A stretch of DNA of 11,870 bases from the NCBI GenBank assembly GCA_030691925.1, contig JAUYDG010000112.1, positions 1 through 11,870 on the forward strand. Direction: 5' to 3'. Positions 1-5,888 of this stretch are shown here, in pieces. Below the pieces are notes generated by a model, which was given only the letters and a program-made list of their open reading frames with translations, searched no databases and was not told the DNA's origin. This stretch comes from Nanobdellota archaeon. GTDB taxonomy: Archaea; Nanobdellota; Nanobdellia; SCGC-AAA011-G17; VGLX01. Positions within the stretch are counted from its first letter, which is position 1. The number at the start of each line of letters is the position of its first letter. Position numbers and translations under genes: made by a program.

Positions 1-876
1 GTCCTACCACAAGGACTGCTAAATAATACAAACGCTCAATACATCCGGAGCTTCGTTATCGAGGAGGCAAGAATATTAGCTGTCGTTGGCTTGCATGGAA
101 ACACTTTCAAGCCGCATACTGGAACAAAGACAAGCGTCCTGTTCTTACAGAAATACACAGCGAAAGAAAAAGAAGAAGTTCTAAATATTAAAACCAAGTA
201 TGAAGGGAAATGGCAAGACTTCTTCAACAAATTAAAAAACAAATATAAAGACCTGACATGGGATAAGACCGTAAGTGAGGAGGAACTCTCAGAAGAATTG
301 AAAATCTTTCTCGAAATCTATTTCCAAACAATAGAAGAAATTGAAGAAGGGCGATCAAAAGAAGTCGAATCTGAAGAAACTGAAGGAGAAGGTGAAGAAA
401 AGAAGGGGAAGAAGTCGTTAAAAGCTTTGGTCGATGAACTAGAAGAGCTACAAAGTGTTATGAGCGAAAGAGAAGAAGAAGCCAAGAAAGCCATCGATAA
501 CAATAAGAAAAAGGATTTATCAAAAGAAGTCAGAGCTTTAAACTCAAAGCTTAAAAAACTCCAACGCGAGATTTCAGAAAGAACCTTAGCAGGACAAATC
601 AGCCTAATCCTAAATGAAGAAAGGATAACGAGCCATTTCAAAAAGTTTTGGCTAGATACCAAAGTCATTAAGGAAATGGACTACTCAATATTCTTCGCGG
701 TAAACGAAAAGCCTGTAAAAGATGAAAGTGGGGAATACAGGTATAAGAAAGGTGCAAACGGAGAAATCTTAATTGATGAACATGGGCATCCCGCATTCGA
801 TAATGACTTAGAAGAGATAGCAGACGCCTTTGTCGAATTTGCTAAAAAACAATCCTTAAAATTCTGGAGAAGTTGA
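1..876 (+). CDS. hsdM: Type I restriction-modification N6-adenine methyltransferase, HsdM-type, C-terminal part (5' end outside window)
   Basis: The frame is open from base 1 to the TGA at 874-876, so the true start and the catalytic NPPY-type motif lie to the left of the window. The visible 291 residues begin with a segment typical of the end of the N6-methyltransferase fold: V-L-P-Q-G-L-L, then a Arg-Ile-Leu-Ala-Val-Val-Gly-Leu stretch, then Phe-Lys-Pro-His-Thr-Gly-Thr-Lys-Thr-Ser-Val-Leu-Phe-Leu. In this family that is the region where the protein commits to an HsdM-like fold. A strongly charged, Glu/Lys-rich helical stretch (about residues 90-195 of the visible part) follows, and the end, with EEIADAFVEFAKK, resembles HsdM C-termini. 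The role would be methylation of adenine in a target sequence, working with HsdS, whose gene follows directly. An internal ATG at 91 is not a real start, because the homology continues upstream of it. HsdR is not seen and may lie to the left. Confidence 0.85.
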   Translation, partial: VLPQGLLNNTNAQYIRSFVIEEARILAVVGLHGNTFKPHTGTKTSVLFLQKYTAKEKEEVLNIKTKYEGKWQDFFNKLKNKYKDLTWDKTVSEEELSEELKIFLEIYFQTIEEIEEGRSKEVESEETEGEGEEKKGKKSLKALVDELEELQSVMSEREEEAKKAIDNNKKKDLSKEVRALNSKLKKLQREISERTLAGQISLILNEERITSHFKKFWLDTKVIKEMDYSIFFAVNEKPVKDESGEYRYKKGANGEILIDEHGHPAFDNDLEEIADAFVEFAKKQSLKFWRS

Positions 877-878
877 AA

Positions 879-2237
879 ATGGCTGTTGAGAGTATTGTAA
901 ATTTATCAAAACTTGAGGGGTCAACACGGTTGGATGCGGAGTTTTATAGACCTATCTACCTAAAGATTAGGCAAAAGATTTTAAAGAAACCTTATGTGAA
1001 AATGGGTGGAATTGTCGAAACATGTAGAAAAGGGATATTTGATATTAAAGCCGAAAAATATACCTCGTCCGGTATTCCGTTTGTAAGAATTTCTAATTTG
1101 AGAAATGGCCTTATAAATGATGATGATATGGCTTTCATCCCGCCCGAAATTCACCGAAAAGAAATCAACACAGAACTTAACAAATTGGATCTGGTACTTT
1201 CCAAAACGGCATATCCAGCAGCATCGCTAATATTCTATGATAAATGCAACATTAGCCAAGATATAATCGGGATTTCCTTAAATAAATATTGGAAAGATAA
1301 GATGATCGCACCGTATATAGTAGCCTTTCTTAATACAAAGTACGGGATAGCAGAAATGCAGCAATGGTTCCAAGGCAATATACAAATGCACCTTGCACTT
1401 CCAGATGTCAGAAGAATCCTTATCCCAATAATTCCTTTAAATGTTCAAAAAAATATTTCCAAAACCTTCTTTATGGCCCATGAACAAATGGAGTGTTCAA
1501 AATCTGTCTATAGGCAAGCAGAGAAGTTGCTTCTAGAGGAAACGGGATTAGATGAATTCAAATTAAACTTCAAACTTTCTTACTCCTGTGACCTTTCTAA
1601 AGCTTTTAACTTTCATCGTGTGGACGCTGAGTATTTTCAGCCAGCGTTCGACAAGCTGATTAACAAGATAAAGGATTATCAAAACGGATGTGTAAAATTG
1701 TTAAAGTTTGTTGAGGGTGTAAAAAAGGATTTTGACCCTGCAAGGTATCCCGATAAGATATTTTCTTATGTTGAATTAGCGGATATTGACGCAGCTATCG
1801 GACTGATACGAAGAAAAAGCAAAATAAGAGGCGAAGAAGCACCTAGCAGAGCAAGAAGACTTTTAAAGAAAAATGATGTCATAGTTTCGAGTGTTGAAGG
1901 CTCATTAGCGAAGGTCGCTTTAGTTGATGACGAGCATGACGCGTGCTTAGCTTCTACCGGGTTTTTCCAATTCAGGCCAACAAAAATACTCCCTGAAGTG
2001 CTTCTCGTCTTGTCAAAAAGTATAGTCCTGCAGGCACAACTTAAAAAGGAATGCTCAGGGACTATCCTAACTGCTGTTCCTAACGAATCCGTCAAAAGAA
2101 TATTAATTCCGATCCTACCTGACAAGACTCAAAAGAGAATTGCTTCACTTGTCCAAAAATCCCACGAAGCAAGAAAAAAAGCAAAGGAGCTCTTGGAAGA
2201 AGCGAAGAGAAAGGTCGAGCAGGCGATAGAAAGCTGA
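879..2237 (+). CDS. hsdS: Type I restriction-modification specificity subunit, HsdS-type
   Basis: This 452-residue protein is the likely DNA-target recognition subunit of the type I system. It has the expected two-fold layout. Each half opens with the same signature: Arg-Leu-Asp-Ala-Glu-Phe-Tyr at residues 17-23 and Arg-Val-Asp-Ala-Glu-Tyr-Phe at 247-253. Each half also ends in a helical segment after an isoleucine-rich strand (ILIPII near residue 180; ILIPILPD near residue 410), as in the target-recognition plus conserved-helix repeats of HsdS. The last 30 residues are a charged helix. A TTG at 873, overlapping the hsdM stop, would add two residues. The ATG at 879 is preferred because the GGAGA at 866-870 lies about 8 nt from it but only 2-3 nt from the TTG. 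The close coupling to hsdM implies one operon. Both halves look complete, with no frameshift. Confidence 0.88.
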   Translation: MAVESIVNLSKLEGSTRLDAEFYRPIYLKIRQKILKKPYVKMGGIVETCRKGIFDIKAEKYTSSGIPFVRISNLRNGLINDDDMAFIPPEIHRKEINTELNKLDLVLSKTAYPAASLIFYDKCNISQDIIGISLNKYWKDKMIAPYIVAFLNTKYGIAEMQQWFQGNIQMHLALPDVRRILIPIIPLNVQKNISKTFFMAHEQMECSKSVYRQAEKLLLEETGLDEFKLNFKLSYSCDLSKAFNFHRVDAEYFQPAFDKLINKIKDYQNGCVKLLKFVEGVKKDFDPARYPDKIFSYVELADIDAAIGLIRRKSKIRGEEAPSRARRLLKKNDVIVSSVEGSLAKVALVDDEHDACLASTGFFQFRPTKILPEVLLVLSKSIVLQAQLKKECSGTILTAVPNESVKRILIPILPDKTQKRIASLVQKSHEARKKAKELLEEAKRKVEQAIES

Positions 2238-2239
2238 GG

Positions 2240-2254
2240 GAAAGGTTTATTAAT
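2240..2254 (+). promoter_or_regulatory. Archaeal TATA-like promoter for the DUF262-LemA gene
   Basis: A purine-rich GGGAAAGG stretch runs directly into TTTATTAAT at 2246-2254, immediately after the hsdS stop. The layout matches an archaeal BRE/TATA pair. A start of transcription about 25 nt downstream (near 2277) would give a leader of about 30 nt that includes the Shine-Dalgarno site. It suggests the downstream gene can be transcribed separately from hsdMS. Based on pattern only. Confidence 0.5.
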
Positions 2255-2290
2255 TCTTCAGGCACATTATCCTCTTGTTCTTAAGTAAAA

Positions 2291-2298
2291 AAGGAGGA
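2291..2298 (+). promoter_or_regulatory. Shine-Dalgarno site of the DUF262-LemA gene
   Basis: AAGGAGGA lies 7 nt before the ATG at 2306. This is a near-perfect anti-16S match and fixes the start. Confidence 0.8.
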
Positions 2299-2305
2299 GA
2301 TAGTT

Positions 2306-4357
2306 ATGCAGGATTATGAGCGGAAGTCTGTCTCCGAAGTGACCGAGGAAATAAATAAAACCTATTTTTTGCCTGACATCCAGCGCAGCTTCGTATGGAA
2401 ACCTGAACAGGTATATGCCCTGTTTGACTCAATCATGCGCGATTACCCTATCAGCACTTTTTTGTTCTGGAAACAAAGAGGGGAGTATATTCAAGAGGCG
2501 GACATAAAGAAGCTTGAGTTTGTCAAAACCAGCAAAGATAAGAACAAGGAAAATACAGAAATACATTCCGCAAAGGAGTACTTGCTTGTCTTAGATGGGC
2601 AACAAAGGCTGACCACCTTTTACCTTGTTTTGAAGGGAAATTACATCATCAGAAACAGCCCATACGAATTGTATTTCAACATTCTAAGTGGCAATGAGGA
2701 AGAGGAAGATGGGATACTATACGAGTTTAAGTTTTATAACAGAAACAGAGGAATGCATTTTTTTGAAAAAGATGGAGACATAGATAAATTATGGTATGGC
2801 GTCAAGGGGATATATGATTTGAGCATCGCAAAAATATTTAGCGAAGTGACTAACATAAATAAGAATATAAAAGCCAAGTATAATATTGAATTAACTGATG
2901 ACCAGAGAAATAGCATTGCCAAGTTATGCCAATACCTGAAAACGGAGAAAATAATCTATTACTACCCGGAATTGGAAAAAAACTACGACAAGGTCTTAGA
3001 CATTTTCGTTAGAACGAATTCCGGCGGAACGCCATTATCCTATTCTGACCTGCTATTCTCAACCATAAAATCCAAATGGAACGAGGCAAGGGACAAATTT
3101 GATGGCCTGTTAAACAACATAAACGAAAATGACAGATACAGATTCACAAATGACTTTATTTTAAAAACAGCCCTGCTACTCTATGCAACAAATACTGAAG
3201 GGGTCAGATATAAAACCAAAAACTTTAAATCCGACCTAATAAACAAAATCCAAACAGACTGGAAGAGCATCGAGCAAGCCGTAGAGCTTTCAACTGACGT
3301 GCTGAAAGACAAGCTATTCCTGACCAGCCATAAGACTATTTACAGCAACAATGCCATCATACCGATAATTTACTGGGTGTTTAAGAACAAGCTTAAGGGA
3401 TTCGGGATAGAAACAAACTGCATAGATGACGGGGAAATCAGCAAAATAAAAACGTGGCTTATAAAAGCACTGTTGTCAGGAGTGTTTGGCGGACAATCCG
3501 ACACGATCCTATATAAATGCAAAGAAGCCGTGGACAATAACCTGGCTAAGCCCTTCCCGGGCGAGGAGATGGAGAAAAGGATTAACACAGAGACAAAAAA
3601 GTCAACAAAACTGGATTCAGACATTCTTGATAAGGTCTTTTACAATTCCGCAGACAGCTATTTGGTCCTTTCAATCTGTTACGGCGGGACAGTAAATTTC
3701 AGCCCCAGATTCAAGGGCAATCTGCCAGAGCAAGACCATATCTTCTGCCAGGACGAGCTAAGAACTGCCAAAATCCCGGAAGAAAAAATCAACTCCATCT
3801 TTAACATAAGGTATATCGGCAGCACGGAAAACAAGACAAAGTCAAACACGCCGTTTTCGCAATGGATGCAATCATTCTCAAGCGAGGCAGAGAAAAAAGA
3901 AGAGCTGAAAAAACACCTCATCCCCAACTTGGTTGAGACAGTCCAAGGGTATGCCCGGCATGAAAAAAGTGTCCTGACAGCAGTTACGGAAGCGAGAAGC
4001 ATGGCAACTGCTGTCAAGATAGACCCGAAAGACTTGGAAAACCCTGAAAAATTCCAGCAGTACGTGGAAGCCCAGAAGAAGCTGGACGGTGCCTTGAGCA
4101 GGTTGCTCGTCGTTGTCGAGCAGTACCCGCAGCTCAAAGCCAACGAGGGCTTCCTTAAGCTCCAAGACCAGCTGGAAGGTGCTGAGAACAGGATTTCTGT
4201 GGAGAGGAAAAGATACAACGAAGCGGCAACCGAATATAACAAGGCCATTCGGAAGTTCCCGGGCAACATCTTTACGGGCATATGGGACTTCAAGCCACTG
4301 GCACTTTTCAAGGCGGATGAGAAGGCCAAGGAAGTGCCTAAAGTCAAGTTTGACTAA
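2306..4357 (+). CDS. DUF262/HNH (GmrSD-type) protein fused in frame to the C-terminal part of LemA
   Basis: This 683-residue protein has three parts. Residues 1-~250 match DUF262 (ParB/GmrS-like NTPase-nuclease): P23-D-I-Q-R-x-F-V-W31, the signature D97-G-Q-Q-R-L-T103, and F234-V-R-T-N-S-G-G241. Residues ~250-530 are helical and then hold a DUF1524-like HNH segment: D477-H-I, N500 and N509-K-x-K-S-N, ending in P516-F-S-Q-W520. In GmrSD-type systems such proteins cut modified foreign DNA. From about residue 538 (LIPNLVETVQGYARHE) to the end the sequence is LemA-like: an AVTEAR segment at about 556-561, VVVEQYPQLKA near 600, RKRYNEAATEYN near 640, and a FPGNIFTG...F ending in KVKFD. LemA normally has about 185-200 residues. 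Its first ~40 (the membrane helix and start of helix 1) are absent here. No internal start with a Shine-Dalgarno site was seen for the LemA part. It could be a working chimera, a fossil with a decayed tail, or an assembly join. Confidence 0.85.
   Translation: MQDYERKSVSEVTEEINKTYFLPDIQRSFVWKPEQVYALFDSIMRDYPISTFLFWKQRGEYIQEADIKKLEFVKTSKDKNKENTEIHSAKEYLLVLDGQQRLTTFYLVLKGNYIIRNSPYELYFNILSGNEEEEDGILYEFKFYNRNRGMHFFEKDGDIDKLWYGVKGIYDLSIAKIFSEVTNINKNIKAKYNIELTDDQRNSIAKLCQYLKTEKIIYYYPELEKNYDKVLDIFVRTNSGGTPLSYSDLLFSTIKSKWNEARDKFDGLLNNINENDRYRFTNDFILKTALLLYATNTEGVRYKTKNFKSDLINKIQTDWKSIEQAVELSTDVLKDKLFLTSHKTIYSNNAIIPIIYWVFKNKLKGFGIETNCIDDGEISKIKTWLIKALLSGVFGGQSDTILYKCKEAVDNNLAKPFPGEEMEKRINTETKKSTKLDSDILDKVFYNSADSYLVLSICYGGTVNFSPRFKGNLPEQDHIFCQDELRTAKIPEEKINSIFNIRYIGSTENKTKSNTPFSQWMQSFSSEAEKKEELKKHLIPNLVETVQGYARHEKSVLTAVTEARSMATAVKIDPKDLENPEKFQQYVEAQKKLDGALSRLLVVVEQYPQLKANEGFLKLQDQLEGAENRISVERKRYNEAATEYNKAIRKFPGNIFTGIWDFKPLALFKADEKAKEVPKVKFD
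3914..3928 (+). other. Fusion junction between the DUF262/HNH part and the LemA part
   Basis: Codons for H537-L-I-P-N541. DUF262/DUF1524 proteins commonly have a His-(Leu/Phe)-Ile-Pro motif after the HNH segment, and LemA proteins have Asp-Leu-Ile-Pro-Asn-Leu-Val-Glu. The two families overlap in Leu-Ile-Pro, so the crossover is placed here. The exact base cannot be fixed without alignments. Confidence 0.6.
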
Positions 4358-4368
4358 CCCAGAACCGA

Positions 4369-4414
4369 GAGGAGGGAGATTAAGCCTGAAACTTGGTCTC
4401 CTTCTTCTTTTTTT
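4369..4414 (+). terminator. Hairpin plus T-run after the DUF262-LemA gene (copy 1 of a related set)
   Basis: Arms 4369-4379 and 4397-4407 pair over 11 bp with two G-U pairs. The 17-nt loop contains GCCT and TTGG. Seven T's follow (4408-4414). The form is that of an intrinsic terminator or processing site. It resembles the hairpins at 7881 and 7981 in arm sequence (AGGGAG) and loop (GCCT...TGG). It lies between the lemA-like end and the first TPM gene, so it may reduce read-through. Confidence 0.6.
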
Positions 4415-4433
4415 AAAAATTTTTTTTGAGAAG

Positions 4434-4440
4434 AGGTGAG
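4434..4440 (+). promoter_or_regulatory. Shine-Dalgarno site of the first TPM gene
   Basis: AGGTGAG lies directly before the ATG at 4443, downstream of an A/T-rich tract (4408-4427) that could also act as a TATA region. The spacing to the start codon is short. Confidence 0.55.
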
Positions 4441-4442
4441 GT

Positions 4443-5294
4443 ATGAAGAAATGGTTGCTCATGCTTTTGATAGTGGCAGTTTTTGTATCTCTTCCTTTTC
4501 TTGCTAACGCTCTTGAGGTTCCAAAAAGCAAAGGGATGGTTACTGATTATGCAGGGATGCTAACCGGTAAAGAGGTCTCTGCTTTGGAGCAGAAGCTTCG
4601 AAACTTTGAGAGGCAGACATCCAACGAAATAGCCATCCTGATAATTCCTTCTTTGAAAGGTGAAAACCTTGAGGAATTTTCACTCAAAGTCGCTACTACT
4701 TGGGGCGTTGGAAAGAAGAAGAGAGATAACGGGATACTGCTCTTCATCGTGAAGGAAGACCGGAAGATGAGGATTGAAGTTGGGTATGGTCTTGAAGGTG
4801 TCATGCCTGACGGTGCTGCTGGTTATATCATACGGAATGACCTGACCCCAAATTTCAAGAAAGATGAATATTACAAGGGGATTGATAAAGCCATCGACTC
4901 CCTGGCGAAAGCGACAAGCAAAGAGTTTAGCGGCGAATTCAAAAAGGAGATGGATATGGACAAAGCATTAACCGCTGCTTTAGTCCTGTGTGTCATAGGG
5001 GCGATAGTGACCATAATCGCTTCACTGATCCATTGGGTTCTTGGCGGATTCGTCTGCGGCTTAGGTGCTATGTTCACCTTTGGCATCTTGTTCAACCTGA
5101 GTGCGCCATGGTGGGTTGCCATTTTCATCATAGGCTTCCTGATTGGGGCCGCTGCAAGAGTTGTTGGCGAGGCAATTGCTGAAGGTGGCGGTGGTGGAGG
5201 CGGAGGATTCTTCAGTTCCGGAGGGTCAGGCGATTCCGGCGGTGGTTTCGGTGGTGGCAGCTTCGGTGGTGGAGGATCCAGCGGTTCTTGGTAG
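4443..5294 (+). CDS. Secreted, membrane-anchored TPM-domain protein (YgcG-like) with Gly-rich tail
   Basis: This 283-residue protein starts with a signal peptide: Lys-Lys, a hydrophobic core at residues 4-20, and a probable cut after A21-N-A23. A TPM domain (the TLP18.3/Psb32/MOLO-1 family) follows at about residues 31-150. It shows the family's V-x-D-Y-A opening at 33-37, W87-G-V-G, D95-N-G97-I-L-L and G114-Y-G-L-E-G119. Three membrane segments follow at about 176-196, 199-219 and 222-241. The last ~40 residues are nearly all Gly/Ser and end in GGGGSSGSW, which is typical for YgcG-type proteins. The TPM domain should lie outside the cytoplasmic membrane. The family is linked with phosphatase activity in plants, but its role in prokaryotes next to LemA is not settled. 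The gene sits after the LemA-like fusion, in the usual lemA-TPM order. TPM identity is secure; function is not. Confidence 0.9.
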   Translation: MKKWLLMLLIVAVFVSLPFLANALEVPKSKGMVTDYAGMLTGKEVSALEQKLRNFERQTSNEIAILIIPSLKGENLEEFSLKVATTWGVGKKKRDNGILLFIVKEDRKMRIEVGYGLEGVMPDGAAGYIIRNDLTPNFKKDEYYKGIDKAIDSLAKATSKEFSGEFKKEMDMDKALTAALVLCVIGAIVTIIASLIHWVLGGFVCGLGAMFTFGILFNLSAPWWVAIFIIGFLIGAAARVVGEAIAEGGGGGGGGFFSSGGSGDSGGGFGGGSFGGGGSSGSW

Positions 5295-5341
5295 CATTAC
5301 AAACAATCACTCAAAACTAAACCATAAAATTTTTTTTACAA

Positions 5342-5348
5342 GGAGGAA
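5342..5348 (+). promoter_or_regulatory. Shine-Dalgarno site of the small TPM gene
   Basis: AGGAGGA lies about 5 nt before the ATG at 5354, directly after a T8 tract at 5331-5338. It supports this start. Confidence 0.7.
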
Positions 5349-5353
5349 ATTCT

Positions 5354-5836
5354 ATGAAGGTCAATGATTTCTTGACAGAGGAAAGCAAGAAGCTGATAAG
5401 AGAGGCAGTTGTGAACGTGGAAAAGACAACTGCTGGCGAGATTAGGGTCGCGGTAATCGAGAAGTGCAAAGCGCCCTTCTTTCACAGCTGGTTCTCGACC
5501 GTAGACACCCTCACCTACAACCGCGCCCTCGAGGAGTTCTCGCGCTTGGGGATGTCCGCAACCAGGGATAAGACAGGGGTCCTCATCTGCTTGTTCTTGA
5601 GGGAAAAGAAGGTCTGGGTCATCGGGGATCAGGCGATCAACGAGAAAGTTCCACCTGGAACATGGGACCAAGCAGTTGCTCTCATCATCGAAAGCATCAA
5701 GGACCCTTCGCAGGACAACGGTGCCGGGATCTGCAAGGCAGTGGAGCTCATCGGGAAACACTTGGCAGAGCATTTCCCCAGAAAGCAGGATGACACGGAT
5801 GAGCTTTCCGACGATGTGGTCGTTGAGAAAGAATAA
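5354..5836 (+). CDS. Small cytosolic TPM-domain protein
   Basis: This 160-residue protein has no signal peptide, no membrane segment and no Gly-rich tail, so it should be cytosolic. It follows the TPM pattern in short form: an amphipathic opening helix (LTEESKKLIREAV, residues 7-19), T26-A-G-E-I-R-V-A-V strand, R71-D-K-T-G-V-L-I-C-L strand and a K85-K-V-W-V-I-G-D strand. The usual Asp-Asn-Gly of secreted TPM domains is replaced by Asp-Lys-Thr-Gly. This short TPM type is commonly found with lemA and a long TPM gene. The C-terminal 20 residues are acidic and probably flexible. It lies in the same direction as its neighbours with gaps of about 50-60 nt, so it is probably co-transcribed with them. 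Its biochemical role is unknown. Confidence 0.85.
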   Translation: MKVNDFLTEESKKLIREAVVNVEKTTAGEIRVAVIEKCKAPFFHSWFSTVDTLTYNRALEEFSRLGMSATRDKTGVLICLFLREKKVWVIGDQAINEKVPPGTWDQAVALIIESIKDPSQDNGAGICKAVELIGKHLAEHFPRKQDDTDELSDDVVVEKE

Positions 5837-5840
5837 AACT

Positions 5841-5868
5841 ACACCCTTGCGGTGTCCCAACTTTTTTT
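5841..5868 (+). terminator. Short hairpin with T7 tract between two TPM genes
   Basis: ACACC at 5841-5845 pairs with GGTGT at 5851-5855 around a 5-nt loop. CCCAAC and seven T's (5862-5868) follow. The stem is short and the T run is separated from it by 6 nt, so any termination is likely weak. The T tract ends just before the next gene's Shine-Dalgarno site. Confidence 0.35.
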
Positions 5869-5872
5869 AGAA

Positions 5873-5880
5873 GAGGAGGT
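5873..5880 (+). promoter_or_regulatory. Shine-Dalgarno site of the long TPM gene
   Basis: GAGGAGGT lies 8 nt before the ATG at 5889 and fixes the start. Confidence 0.75.
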
Positions 5881-5888
5881 TTCTAATA

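Noticed and set aside
36..242. Minus-strand 68-residue open frame
   Set aside because: It lies over the HsdM coding frame, with no resemblance to any family.
3679..4531. Long open frames on the minus strand across the end of the fusion gene
   Set aside because: They are antisense to well-supported DUF262-LemA codons, show no family resemblance and have no Shine-Dalgarno site.
5185..5290. Repetitive GGTGG-type DNA here and at 7760-7865 as a possible repeat array
   Set aside because: It encodes the Gly-rich tails; units are irregular and there are no spacers, so it is not a CRISPR or minisatellite.
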